The position numbers and the translations under genes are program-made. 49,320 nt of DNA from an uncultured Bacteroidales bacterium (lineage in GTDB: Bacteria > Bacteroidota > Bacteroidia > Bacteroidales > FEN-979): the NCBI GenBank assembly GCA_903875045.1, contig CAIQUS010000241.1, positions 1 through 49,320 on the forward strand, written 5' to 3'. This document shows positions 1-7,287 of the stretch, piece by piece (positions within the stretch are counted from its first letter, which is position 1; each line of letters begins with the position of its first letter). Under the pieces are notes generated by a model. That model was not told where the DNA came from. It ran no database searches and saw only the letters and a program-made list of their open reading frames with translations.

Positions 1-2
1 CC

Positions 3-86
3 CCTGGCATCAAGAAAGTCATTGATTTTCTCAGGTCATCATTCGATGCAAGCATCTCTGATGTTGAAGGCAAAATCAAGTTCTGA
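3..86 (+). CDS. C-terminal end of an unidentified protein (partial)
   Basis: An open frame enters from the left edge and ends with TGA at 84-86, giving 27 residues that begin PGIKKVIDFLRSSFDAS and end EGKIKF. The mix of charged and hydrophobic residues looks like normal protein, and the frame stops 24 bp before a strong terminator, which fits the true end of a gene. Too little is present to name the family. Confidence 0.55.
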   Translation, partial: PGIKKVIDFLRSSFDASISDVEGKIKF

Positions 87-110
87 CCTTCGGTCAAATC
101 TGAGATTTCG

Positions 111-141
111 GCGTTCAGGCTTAGGCCTGAACGCTTTTTTT
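111..141 (+). terminator. Rho-independent terminator
   Basis: A perfect 10-bp stem, GCGTTCAGGC (111-120) pairing with GCCTGAACGC (125-134), has a 4-nt loop and is followed by seven T residues (135-141). It closes the gene entering from the left and separates it from the NERD-helicase gene. Confidence 0.9.
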
Positions 142-281
142 ATGGTCGTAAAAATCAGATTGTATTGAATAATCGAGCTGATTAATGGTTTATTAAGAAA
201 TAACATTTGGTTTTATGATAACATCCTACAATTTGAACATTAATCGCCTTTATTTATTATAACTTTTACTACTTTCGTTCA

Positions 282-2009
282 ATGATCAACCGATTATATA
301 ATCCCTGGCAGATCACAAATGACGGCGAGCGTGAGGCTGACAGGCATTTATCCCTTCCTGCAAACATGGATGGAGAGGTGGTTTATGTGCTTCACAGTTT
401 GCGTATTTCATCCCGATATCACCGGGTTCAAATGTCGGGGGAATGTGATTTCGTGATTTTTTCCAGACTTGGCATCATGGTGGTCGAGGTCAAGGGTGGA
501 ATTATGGGTCATGGCGAACATGGCTTTTACCGATTTAAAGGTGATGAACAAACGGAACCCGTCAAGAATCCCTTCACCCAGGCCGACGAAAACGCCCATG
601 CAATTCTCGATTTCCTTCGCGACAATGGGCAAAACAGCATCTTCGTCGGCTCATTTGTCTGTTTTCCGGAATGCGTGTTTGATTGCGATGGATTGGAATT
701 CAATGACCTTTGGCATCGTGGCCTCGAAGTGGGTTTGCTTCCGATGGTGCTGGATTCGTTGTACGAACAAATAGAGGATTTTTATCAAAAGCAGGATGAG
801 CGTAATGCTGCATTCCAAATAAAATGGGAAACACTCGACGAGATCCGGATCAAACACCTCACGGAGATTCTGAAACCTCAGTTTGATCCGCGTCTTTATC
901 TTTCACAATCAAAACTAAACCTGGGAGAATCGGAGCGCAGGATTGAAGAGGGATTGCACATTCTGCATGGATTAAGCGAGAACCAGCGCATCATGGTTCA
1001 GGGCCCTCCGGGAAGCGGCAAATCAACATACGCGCTTGATCTGATCGTGCGGTTGTGCAAATCGAAAGAAAAACGAGGGCTTTATTTGTGCTGGAACGAA
1101 TTCCTGGCGGCCCGGATGCAGGCTAAATTACAGAATGCTTTACCGGATAATCCACCCGGTAATATCCGGGTCCTGCCCTATTTCCATTTTGTGGAGGAAC
1201 TTGCAAATCTACTGGGGGATAAATCCCTTATTCCAACTTTTGACCATGTGTCCAAAGGAGAGATCAGGCAAGTGGTTAATGAATGCCTTGGAAGACTTCA
1301 TAAGGCGAAGAAGTTACCCTGGTACGACTTTATTGTGGCTGATGAGGCACAGGACCTGTTCGATAAGGGTCTCGACCAGGTAATTAAATCACTTCTCAAA
1401 GCAAACAATCCCCTTCAAAAAGGGAACTACTACATCTTATTTGACGACAACCAGGCTTTTCCAAAGTTTGCAAACCTCGATGCTTACATCCGCACGCGCG
1501 AGGCACTCAAAGAAGCGTCTGCTTATTACATGCAATTCTCCAACCTTCGTGTAAACACAGGCCATGGCATCACAGACCTGATCCAGGATGCAGGGCACGG
1601 ACTTGCTGATCCACACAAGATCTACGGGAATGATGTGAAATTTATCTCCTGGGCAAAACCAACCGAGGTTCCAATTCTTTTAAGGCAATACATCACCCAG
1701 GAAAACACACTGAGCCAATGTAAACCTGAAAACATGGTCGTGCTTCTCACTGCAGATCTTATGAAGGAGGGTTCGCCAATCAAAGACCTTCTAAATGAAG
1801 AATCTGTTCTCGAAATGTTGACAATTGATAACCTGGACAGGCCTTCCGAAAAAATTCACTATACCACTGCCCTGCGAGTAAAAGGGCTGGAATGGGACAC
1901 CGTATTTTTGATCTGCTCATCCCTGACCGACCCCAAAAATCTGTTCCAATTGTTTATCGGCGCTTCCAGGGCAAAGGGCAAGGTATATATCATTTTTGCC
2001 CACCAATAA
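282..2009 (+). CDS. NERD-domain nuclease / superfamily-1 DNA helicase
   Basis: This 575-residue protein joins a nuclease-related domain to a UvrD-like helicase. The NERD part covers roughly residues 15-130 and shows a PD-(D/E)XK-like core: D56 in GECDFVIF, then E69 and K71 in VVEVKGG. The helicase has a clear Walker A (GPPGSGKST, 241-249), a Walker B/motif II written DEAQD (354-358), and C-terminal motifs LRVKGLEWD and GASRAKGK. It should unwind or translocate on DNA and cut it. NERD-helicases are found both as lone accessory proteins and in defence islands; nuclease genes follow here. No ribosome binding site is visible, as is usual in Bacteroidota. TACTTTCG at 270-277, close to the -7 consensus, lies almost at the ATG, so a very short leader is possible. 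The family assignment is firm, the role is inferred. Confidence 0.85.
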   Translation: MINRLYNPWQITNDGEREADRHLSLPANMDGEVVYVLHSLRISSRYHRVQMSGECDFVIFSRLGIMVVEVKGGIMGHGEHGFYRFKGDEQTEPVKNPFTQADENAHAILDFLRDNGQNSIFVGSFVCFPECVFDCDGLEFNDLWHRGLEVGLLPMVLDSLYEQIEDFYQKQDERNAAFQIKWETLDEIRIKHLTEILKPQFDPRLYLSQSKLNLGESERRIEEGLHILHGLSENQRIMVQGPPGSGKSTYALDLIVRLCKSKEKRGLYLCWNEFLAARMQAKLQNALPDNPPGNIRVLPYFHFVEELANLLGDKSLIPTFDHVSKGEIRQVVNECLGRLHKAKKLPWYDFIVADEAQDLFDKGLDQVIKSLLKANNPLQKGNYYILFDDNQAFPKFANLDAYIRTREALKEASAYYMQFSNLRVNTGHGITDLIQDAGHGLADPHKIYGNDVKFISWAKPTEVPILLRQYITQENTLSQCKPENMVVLLTADLMKEGSPIKDLLNEESVLEMLTIDNLDRPSEKIHYTTALRVKGLEWDTVFLICSSLTDPKNLFQLFIGASRAKGKVYIIFAHQ

Positions 2010-2092
2010 TCCTGTTATTTCCTTTGGATTACGCTAGAAATTCCAGATAATAAACAGATATAATTTCTTGTTATAATTCCACTACGTCATAG

Positions 2093-2118
2093 TTTGGCGT
2101 AGTCAGGGTTTATCTTTG
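2093..2118 (+). promoter_or_regulatory. Bacteroidota-type promoter candidate
   Basis: TATCTTTG at 2111-2118 matches the -7 consensus TAnnTTTG exactly, and a TTTG lies upstream at 2093-2096. The 14-bp spacer is shorter than the usual 19-21 bp, so the -35-like part is uncertain. It sits 18 bp before the ATG of the small frameshifted ORF and would drive the DUF2779 and DnaB-like genes. Confidence 0.45.
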
Positions 2119-2136
2119 TTGGATAACAAGGAATCC

Positions 2137-2288
2137 ATGAACCCCATTGAACCACAGCTTTCTGAATTAAACGAACTTTGTAGCAAAGCTGATTTCATTT
2201 CCGGTGCCCTTTCAGACAACAGGAAACTGAGGAGATTATCGGCAATGATTCCGATAGCAAACTGAAAGAGTACTTTAAAATAACCTGA
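2137..2288 (+). pseudogene. Small frameshifted ORF upstream of the DUF2779 gene
   Basis: The ATG at 2137 opens a frame encoding MNPIEPQLSELNELCSKADF and onward, with a stop at 2263-2265. Near 2222 a switch of frame gives a protein-like continuation, ETEEIIGNDSDSKLKEYFKIT, ending with TGA at 2286-2288, only 7 bp before the DUF2779 start. The second part is acidic and its composition suits the first, so a roughly 50-residue protein broken by a one-base indel is a reasonable reading. It sits directly behind a good -7 promoter element. I do not recognise the family. A leader peptide or a chance ORF is the alternative. Confidence 0.35.
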
Positions 2289-2295
2289 TATAACC

Positions 2296-3693
2296 ATGGA
2301 ACACCGTCTCATCTCCAAGTCTTCCTTTATCCGGGGCACGCAATGTCCCAAATCACTTTGGTTGCACCTTAATCAATCCGATGAACGGGATGAAACCAGT
2401 GATGCCCAGCAACAGATTTTCGACACCGGCCACAATGTTGGACTCCTGGCTCAACAGCTTTTTCCAGGTGGGATTGATGCCAGCCGCGGCGAACATGCGC
2501 AGGTTGCCGAAGCAATCGCCTATACTGCCGAACTGATCAGCAACGGTGCGACAGTGATTTATGAGGCAGCCTTCAGCGACGGTGAGACCCTTTGTTATAT
2601 GGATATTTTGGTGAAAGAACCCGATGGTTGGGCCGCATACGAGGTAAAAGCATCTACACGTGTTAAAGATTACCAGGTAAATGACGTGGCTTTCCAGTAC
2701 TATGTGATCACCCGGTCGGGGGTGCCGCTCCGGCGTGTATCCCTGGTACATCTGAACAACCAGTATATCCGGCATGGAGAATTAGACATACCGCGACTGT
2801 TCACCATTGAAAATATGACTGACCGGATCCTGCCGATGCAGGAAGCCATACCCGGGAGACTATCCTCACTGACGGATATGCTGAAAACCGGTATGATGCC
2901 GGAAATATCCATGGGACCCCAATGCGGGAATCCGTTTCCCTGTGATTTCCTGGAATTCTGCAGGGAAAGCTGTCCAGAAAATAAAAATGAGGGTGAACCC
3001 CGGCCAGCCAACCGCAACCAGGATGCCCTTGACGAATTCCTGGACGAGTTGGAATATCCTCTTTATTTCATGGACTTTGAGACCATCCGGTTTGCCGTTC
3101 CCCGATACGATGAAAGCCGCCCCTACCAGCAAATCCCCTTTCAATATTCCCTACACATCCAGCAAAGCACAAACTCATCAGCACATCAGCACATCAGCAC
3201 ATTATCACATCAGCACATTAACACATTATCACATCATGAGTTCCTTGGAACTCCCCCGGTCGATCCGCGTCCTGCCTTTATCGAATCTTTGCTGGCTGCT
3301 CTGGGTGAAATCGGGAGCATCATCGTTTGGAACCAGGCCTTTGAAAACACCAGGCTTCGGGAGATTGCACGCGATTTCCCCGAATATGCGGCCCGGATCG
3401 ATTCCCTCTTTCCCAGAGTATCAGATCTGATGGTTCCATTCCGCCGGAAGCATCTCTACACCCCCGACATGCATGGATCCTATTCACTAAAGGCGGTTTT
3501 CCCGGCTTTGGTGAACGACCTGTCTTATGCTGACCTTGAAATTCAGGAAGGAGGAACGGCCGGCATTATCTACGAAAGTCTTTATCACGATGACGATCCC
3601 GGATCGGTCCATCAGAAACGGGAAAATCTCCTGGCCTATTGTAAAATGGACACAATGAGCCTCGTGCGGATCCTTGAACTACTAGAACCATGA
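2296..3693 (+). CDS. DUF2779 protein: Cas4/RecB-like nuclease fused to DEDD exonuclease-like domain
   Basis: This 465-residue protein has two nuclease modules. The N-terminal one resembles Cas4/RecB nucleases: C17 in FIRGTQCPKSLW, D103 in CYMDILV, E116 and K118 in YEVKAS, and a C-terminal cysteine set C210, C216, C222, C226 that could, with C17, hold an iron-sulphur cluster. The C-terminal module looks like a DEDD 3'-5' exonuclease: D260 and E262 in MDFET, D377, and Y448-x3-D452 in YCKMD (the DEDDy pattern). DUF2779 proteins are annotated in many genomes but their function is not settled; nuclease activity is inferred from the motifs. An 8-bp tandem repeat has expanded in frame between DEDD motifs (residues about 288-314). 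The stop overlaps the next ATG (ATGA), so the two genes are probably translationally coupled. Confidence 0.85.
   Translation: MEHRLISKSSFIRGTQCPKSLWLHLNQSDERDETSDAQQQIFDTGHNVGLLAQQLFPGGIDASRGEHAQVAEAIAYTAELISNGATVIYEAAFSDGETLCYMDILVKEPDGWAAYEVKASTRVKDYQVNDVAFQYYVITRSGVPLRRVSLVHLNNQYIRHGELDIPRLFTIENMTDRILPMQEAIPGRLSSLTDMLKTGMMPEISMGPQCGNPFPCDFLEFCRESCPENKNEGEPRPANRNQDALDEFLDELEYPLYFMDFETIRFAVPRYDESRPYQQIPFQYSLHIQQSTNSSAHQHISTLSHQHINTLSHHEFLGTPPVDPRPAFIESLLAALGEIGSIIVWNQAFENTRLREIARDFPEYAARIDSLFPRVSDLMVPFRRKHLYTPDMHGSYSLKAVFPALVNDLSYADLEIQEGGTAGIIYESLYHDDDPGSVHQKRENLLAYCKMDTMSLVRILELLEP
3173..3236. repeat. 8-bp tandem repeat inside the DUF2779 gene
   Basis: Eight consecutive octamers of the form (G/T/A)CACAT(C/T)A run from 3173 to 3236, the first degenerate. 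Because 8 is not a multiple of 3 the units are read in shifting frames, giving a low-complexity His/Ser/Thr segment (HQHISTLSHQHINTLSHH). No stop codon arises and the gene stays open. Confidence 0.9.
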
Positions 3694-4421
3694 TTCAATC
3701 TCTAACAAACATTCTGGGCGATCCCGCTCCAATTTCCTACCAGGTACCAGGTTATAAAACCGGTTATCCTTCGCTGGACGACAGCCTGGGCGGGATTTCA
3801 ACTTCCGACCTGGTGCTCCTTGCCTCCAAACCCGGGAATTGGGGCAGTAACATCATGCTTAACCTTGCCATCGGGTTAAGCAGGCGATATCGCGTTTTAC
3901 TGATTCATACGACAAAAAAATCCGCTGTTGTTGCCGGAGAACTCAGGTCTGTTCTTCTTCCCGAAGATGGCACCCTTAAAAACGATGAGCAGTTGCTGGA
4001 TGAATTGAACCGTTTAGCCGCCAACATTTTTATCGAAGACGGGGTCTGCTTCCTGGAAGAAATTGACCAATCAATTGCTTCGTTTCACTTACATTATGGT
4101 GAAGATGCCGTCATCCTGATTGATGAGCTTAACAGCATTTTTCTGTCGAAAGAGATCCGGAGTTATTCCAGGGGCCTGGAAGAAAGAGATATTGCTGTCA
4201 ACCTGAAAATGCTGACCATGAAGTACCATTTACCGGTTTTATTGCTTGGGAGGATTAAATCGTATGAGCCTGCCCTCGAAAAAGACCCGCCGACGATCCA
4301 GGACCTTGAACAATTGATGGGATTGAATTGCCCGTTCAACAAGATCATCGGCCTTCACCGCCCCGAATACTATAGGATAGAAACAGATGAAAAAGGGGCT
4401 TCAACCGTAAAGGGTTGGTAA
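3690..4421 (+). pseudogene. DnaB-like RecA-fold ATPase, 5' part, interrupted by IS66
   Basis: About 239 native residues (codons to 4406) resemble the C-terminal ATPase domain of replicative DnaB helicases in order and spacing: TGYPSLDDSLGGI near residue 24, a Walker A position reading SKPGNWGSN (46-54), VILIDELNSI (141-150) where DnaB has its Walker B, then LPVLLLGRI and a HRPEYY segment like the DnaB C-terminus. The Walker A lysine is missing, so ATP hydrolysis is doubtful even in the intact form. The last residues before the stop at 4421 (VKGW) come from the IS terminal repeat. The frame resumes at 6906, giving an original protein of about 279 residues. Its start overlaps the DUF2779 stop, suggesting joint function. 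Confidence 0.85.
4399..4406. repeat. Left target-site duplication of the IS66 element
   Basis: CTTCAACC at 4399-4406 is repeated exactly at 6898-6905, immediately outside both IS ends. Eight-base duplications are typical of IS66 transposition. Confidence 0.97.
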
Positions 4422-4427
4422 ACTACA
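4407..4427 (+). repeat. IS66 left inverted repeat
   Basis: Twenty-one bases starting GTAAAGGG are the exact reverse complement of 6877-6897. The match becomes imperfect inward of position 4427. Confidence 0.95.
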
Positions 4428-4428
4428 T

Positions 4429-4461
4429 CTTGCGCGAGCCCGATGCCCTGACGTACCTTTG
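4429..4461 (+). promoter_or_regulatory. Promoter of the IS66 tnp genes
   Basis: TACCTTTG at 4454-4461 matches the -7 consensus TAnnTTTG exactly, with CTTG at 4429-4432 about 21 bp upstream as a -33-like element. The tnpA ATG follows 17 bp later. The promoter lies inside the IS, so the element carries its own. Confidence 0.6.
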
Positions 4462-4478
4462 CGACCAAAATCCAACCC

Positions 4479-4787
4479 ATGAACAAACAGGATCGCCAAG
4501 CCCTTTCGGAAGAGATGCACTACCATATCGAGTTATGGCAGCAGAGTAAGCTCACACAGAAGCAATACTGTATTGCAAACAATCTTGCCTATCATAAGTT
4601 TATATATTGGCTTCAGAAGATCCGTGATGCGCAAAATCCAGCGGACGGTGTGTTTATTCCGGTCAAAACCAAGCCAGCAAAAAGAACTTTTGTCACCGAT
4701 GTGGAGATAATCTATCCCAATGGTGTCCGTCTTCGGTTATCGCCTGAGAATTTCGAGCATATAGGCCGATTGATCCGTTTGGTCTGA
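4479..4787 (+). CDS. tnpA: IS66 accessory protein TnpA
   Basis: This 102-residue protein opens MNKQDRQALSEEMHYHIELW and contains SKLTQKQYCIANNLAYHKFIYWLQKIR, a helix-turn-helix-like segment typical of the small TnpA of IS66 elements. TnpA is needed for transposition but is not the catalytic subunit. It ends 2 bp before tnpB. Confidence 0.9.
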   Translation: MNKQDRQALSEEMHYHIELWQQSKLTQKQYCIANNLAYHKFIYWLQKIRDAQNPADGVFIPVKTKPAKRTFVTDVEIIYPNGVRLRLSPENFEHIGRLIRLV

Positions 4788-4789
4788 AG

Positions 4790-5149
4790 ATGTTTGGCCT
4801 GACCTCAACACTGAACTATTACTTGTACAATTCACCCACCGATATGCGGATGGGGTTTAACGGCCTGTGCGGGCTGGTACAGAACCGGATGCAGCGCAAT
4901 CCTTTGTCGGGAGAGGTGTTTATATTTATCAACAAGCGCCGTGACCACATGAAATTGCTCCACTGGGAGTATGGGGGTTTTATTCTCTACTATAAGCGGC
5001 TGGAAAGTGGCACCTTTGAGTTACCGATAAGCAACAGTCATGGAACATACGGGTCGGTTTACTGGCCACAACTGATGATGATGGTCGAAGGGATCTCATT
5101 GAAGCATGTTGTGAGGCGGAAAAGATACTTATTAACAGCTTTTTGCTGA
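4790..5149 (+). CDS. tnpB: IS66 accessory protein TnpB
   Basis: The 119-residue product carries the IS66 Orf2 signature: DMRMGFNGLCGLV near residue 18, GEVFIFINKRRDHMKLLHWEYGGF at about 41-64, then YYKRLESGTFELP. This fits the normal size of TnpB (about 115-120). It follows tnpA by 2 bp and precedes a 133-bp gap before tnpC. Confidence 0.93.
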   Translation: MFGLTSTLNYYLYNSPTDMRMGFNGLCGLVQNRMQRNPLSGEVFIFINKRRDHMKLLHWEYGGFILYYKRLESGTFELPISNSHGTYGSVYWPQLMMMVEGISLKHVVRRKRYLLTAFC

Positions 5150-5282
5150 TATTAACAATCGTAATCTGTAGCCGGATCATTGCCGGTTTAAAAACAACCG
5201 ATATTAACAAAACGGGGTGTTGTCGTGTTCATAAAAATTGACTGATTATTAAGCATTAACAGGGCTTTCCGCGACAAATACG

Positions 5283-6881
5283 ATGTATATTTGTGTCGTG
5301 AACGCCACCAACAACATACCCGAATCAGTTTCCGTTGAGGTTATCACCATCCCATTGGTTGTGTACCAGGCGATGTTAGCCGAACAGGCCAGGAGTCGTC
5401 AGGTCATAGATGATTTACAGCATCGGCTCTTGAAATTGGAGCAACACGTAGCTACCTACAAGAAAATGTTATTTGGTAGCAAGAGCGAGCGGTTTATTGG
5501 CGGCATCAATCAAGATCAGATTGCTCTTGATCTTGATTTAGCTCAGGAACCTGCATCAGAACCACCGGTAGAAACGATCACCTACATAAGACCAAAAGGC
5601 GGGACAGAAGCCAAGGCGGGCCATTCCAGGGTCGAACTCCCCGCCGATCTTCCCCGTGAAGAGATCATCATTGAACCGGAGGAAGATGTGACGGGATGCA
5701 AATGCATCGGGGAAGAAGTAACCGAAGTACTGGCAGTGCGCCGGGGTAAATATTTTGTCAAGCGCATTATCCGCCGCAAATATGCAAGGGTAAACGGTGA
5801 GGGCATCGCTATCGGAAAACTACCGCTGCTGCCCATTCACAAAGGCAATGCCGATTATACCTTATTAGCCTGTATCATCATCGCAAAATATATCGATCAC
5901 CTTCCCTGGTACCGCCAGGCTCAGATGATGAAACGTGGTGGAATTATCATCACCGAATCGACTATGGTGGGCTGGTTCCGGGCTGTATGTACCCTATTGG
6001 AACCTTTGTACGCGTTGCACAAGGCAAGGTTTTTATTATCTGATTACGCCCAAGCGGATGAAACCCCGATCCGTGTGCAGAGCCGGGATGTACCCGGCGC
6101 CACGCACAAAGGGTATTTTTGGGTTTACTTTGACCCCATCACCGGCGATGTTATTTTTGAATATCGACATAGCCGGGGGCAGGAAGGTCCGATGGAGTTT
6201 TTGAAAGACTTCAAGGGTTCATTGCAAACAGATGGCTACACAGCTTATAATGTGTTTGGCCATGACAAAGATATCAAGTTGCTGGCCTGCATGTCGCATA
6301 CGCGTAGGAAATTCGATGAATCCAAAGACAATGACCGGGAACGTGCAGAAGCGATGCTTACCATGATGCAGAAATTATATACTACTGAGCGCAAGGCCAA
6401 AGTGCTTTTCCCCGACTTTGATGCTATCCGGGAATTACGACAGAAGGAATCACTTCCGGTGCTGATCGAAATAGAGGCCTGGCTGAAAAAGAACCTGGTG
6501 GAAACCCTGCCCAAAAGTAATATTGGACAGGCCATTGCATACTCATTGAACCTTTGGCCAAGACTAATCCGGTATATTGAAGATGGCCGCTACCAGATTG
6601 ACAATAACCTCATCGAAAATTCTATTCGTCCAATCGCAATCGGACGGCGCAACTACATGTTCGCTGGTTCCCACGAAGCCGCCCAGCGTGCTGCCATGAT
6701 CTATTCTTTCATGGGCACATGCAAACAGAATGGAATCAATCCTCAGGATTGGCTGGAGGATGTGTTACAGCGCATTCCCTATTTTAAACGTTCGGATGAT
6801 CTGTCCGTCTTGCTTCCATCTGTCTGGAAGACCCTGCGTCCATCGGCTGGCGCTGTTCAAGCAGGAAGCGGCGAGGTGTAG
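5283..6881 (+). CDS. tnpC: IS66 transposase TnpC (DDE type)
   Basis: The 532-residue transposase shows an N-terminal coiled region (QARSRQVIDDLQHRLLKLEQ), the KMLFGSKSER motif, a cysteine-containing middle segment, and a DDE catalytic core: DETPIRV (first Asp), LQTDGYTAYN (second Asp) and NNLIENSIRPIAIGRRNYMF (Glu). The C-terminal GTCKQNGINPQDWLEDVL motif is typical. Its TAG stop lies within the right inverted repeat. A TATATTTG motif (5286-5293) sits within the first codons, inside an imperfect inverted repeat (5272-5298). If that is the real promoter, translation would begin further in, for example at Met31 (5373). Confidence 0.95.
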   Translation: MYICVVNATNNIPESVSVEVITIPLVVYQAMLAEQARSRQVIDDLQHRLLKLEQHVATYKKMLFGSKSERFIGGINQDQIALDLDLAQEPASEPPVETITYIRPKGGTEAKAGHSRVELPADLPREEIIIEPEEDVTGCKCIGEEVTEVLAVRRGKYFVKRIIRRKYARVNGEGIAIGKLPLLPIHKGNADYTLLACIIIAKYIDHLPWYRQAQMMKRGGIIITESTMVGWFRAVCTLLEPLYALHKARFLLSDYAQADETPIRVQSRDVPGATHKGYFWVYFDPITGDVIFEYRHSRGQEGPMEFLKDFKGSLQTDGYTAYNVFGHDKDIKLLACMSHTRRKFDESKDNDRERAEAMLTMMQKLYTTERKAKVLFPDFDAIRELRQKESLPVLIEIEAWLKKNLVETLPKSNIGQAIAYSLNLWPRLIRYIEDGRYQIDNNLIENSIRPIAIGRRNYMFAGSHEAAQRAAMIYSFMGTCKQNGINPQDWLEDVLQRIPYFKRSDDLSVLLPSVWKTLRPSAGAVQAGSGEV

Positions 6882-6897
6882 TTTACCAACCCTTTAC
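6877..6897 (-). repeat. IS66 right inverted repeat
   Basis: This is the exact reverse complement of 4407-4427. It overlaps the last codons of tnpC. Confidence 0.95.
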
Positions 6898-7028
6898 CTT
6901 CAACCGAAGACAAGTTATTCCTGCACATTCTGAAAAACAATAGCAAAACACGCAGCATAATCCCTTTAACAATAAGTGAATCCAACAGATTCCGGTTGAC
7001 AGAAGAGGTTCATACCCTGTTTGAATAA
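6898..7028 (+). pseudogene. DnaB-like ATPase, 3' fragment beyond the IS66 insertion
   Basis: After the duplicated target CTTCAACC (6898-6905), the frame starting at 6906 continues the DnaB-like gene in phase: EDKLFLHILKNNSKTRSI and onward to LTEEVHTLFE, with TAA at 7026-7028. Removing the IS and one target copy joins ...EKGAST to EDKLFLHILKN with no frame change. In DnaB proteins this region is the last beta-strands after the EYY motif, where residues like LIVAKNR occur, so the fragment is the true C-terminus. Confidence 0.88.
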
Positions 7029-7152
7029 CAGTTTTTCCAGATTCATTTCCAAAATGACGATCATTAAATGAAACTATCTTTCTGGATCTTATGCTGAGGA
7101 TGGTGAGGGTGCTGGAAATGTTACGGGTTGGAATATCTTGTCAATCATGGAA

Positions 7153-7287
7153 TCATTCGCGATCTTTGGTTTCAATAATTAATCGGTCAATATCATTTTC
7201 TGTAAAGCCAAGCTGGGTCCCGATACTTGTTATAAATGCCTTTTCTGTTGAATGCAGTTCATCATCGCATTTGGCAATGAGAATCAA
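7153..7287 (-). pseudogene. TerB-like C-terminal tail separated from EcsC by a frameshift
   Basis: Directly after the EcsC stop, the overlapping frame reads LILIAKCDDELHSTEKAF and onward to GTQLGFTENDIDRLIIE, ending with TGA at 7153-7155. This resembles the acidic TerB-type pattern (I-A-K-x-D-x-E followed by E, then LG and a helix). Adding one T near 7285 would fuse it in frame to the EcsC end (FELLKFYS-LILIAK). A TTG at 7285-7287 could also start it independently. I infer a single-base deletion; a sequencing or assembly error is possible. Confidence 0.5.

Larger units (their letters stand above)
4407..6897 (+). mobile_element. Complete IS66-family insertion sequence
   Basis: The 2491-bp element has perfect 21-bp terminal inverted repeats starting GTAAAGGGTTGGTAAAC (4407-4427 and the complement of 6877-6897), flanked by the 8-bp duplication CTTCAACC. 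It contains the three standard genes tnpA, tnpB and tnpC in order on one strand, all open, so it may be active. Size, GTAA ends and gene set all match IS66. It interrupts the DnaB-like gene. Confidence 0.97.

Noticed and set aside
408-857. Minus- and alternate-frame ORFs within the NERD-helicase gene
   Set aside because: They lie in other frames of a clear long gene and show no domain or protein-like composition.
2103-2351. 82-codon minus-strand ORF over the DUF2779 start
   Set aside because: It is antisense to a gene with a good promoter and conserved motifs, and has no recognisable feature.
3173-3236. Possible CRISPR or iteron array
   Set aside because: Eight-base units lie without spacers inside an open coding frame; this is microsatellite-like expansion.
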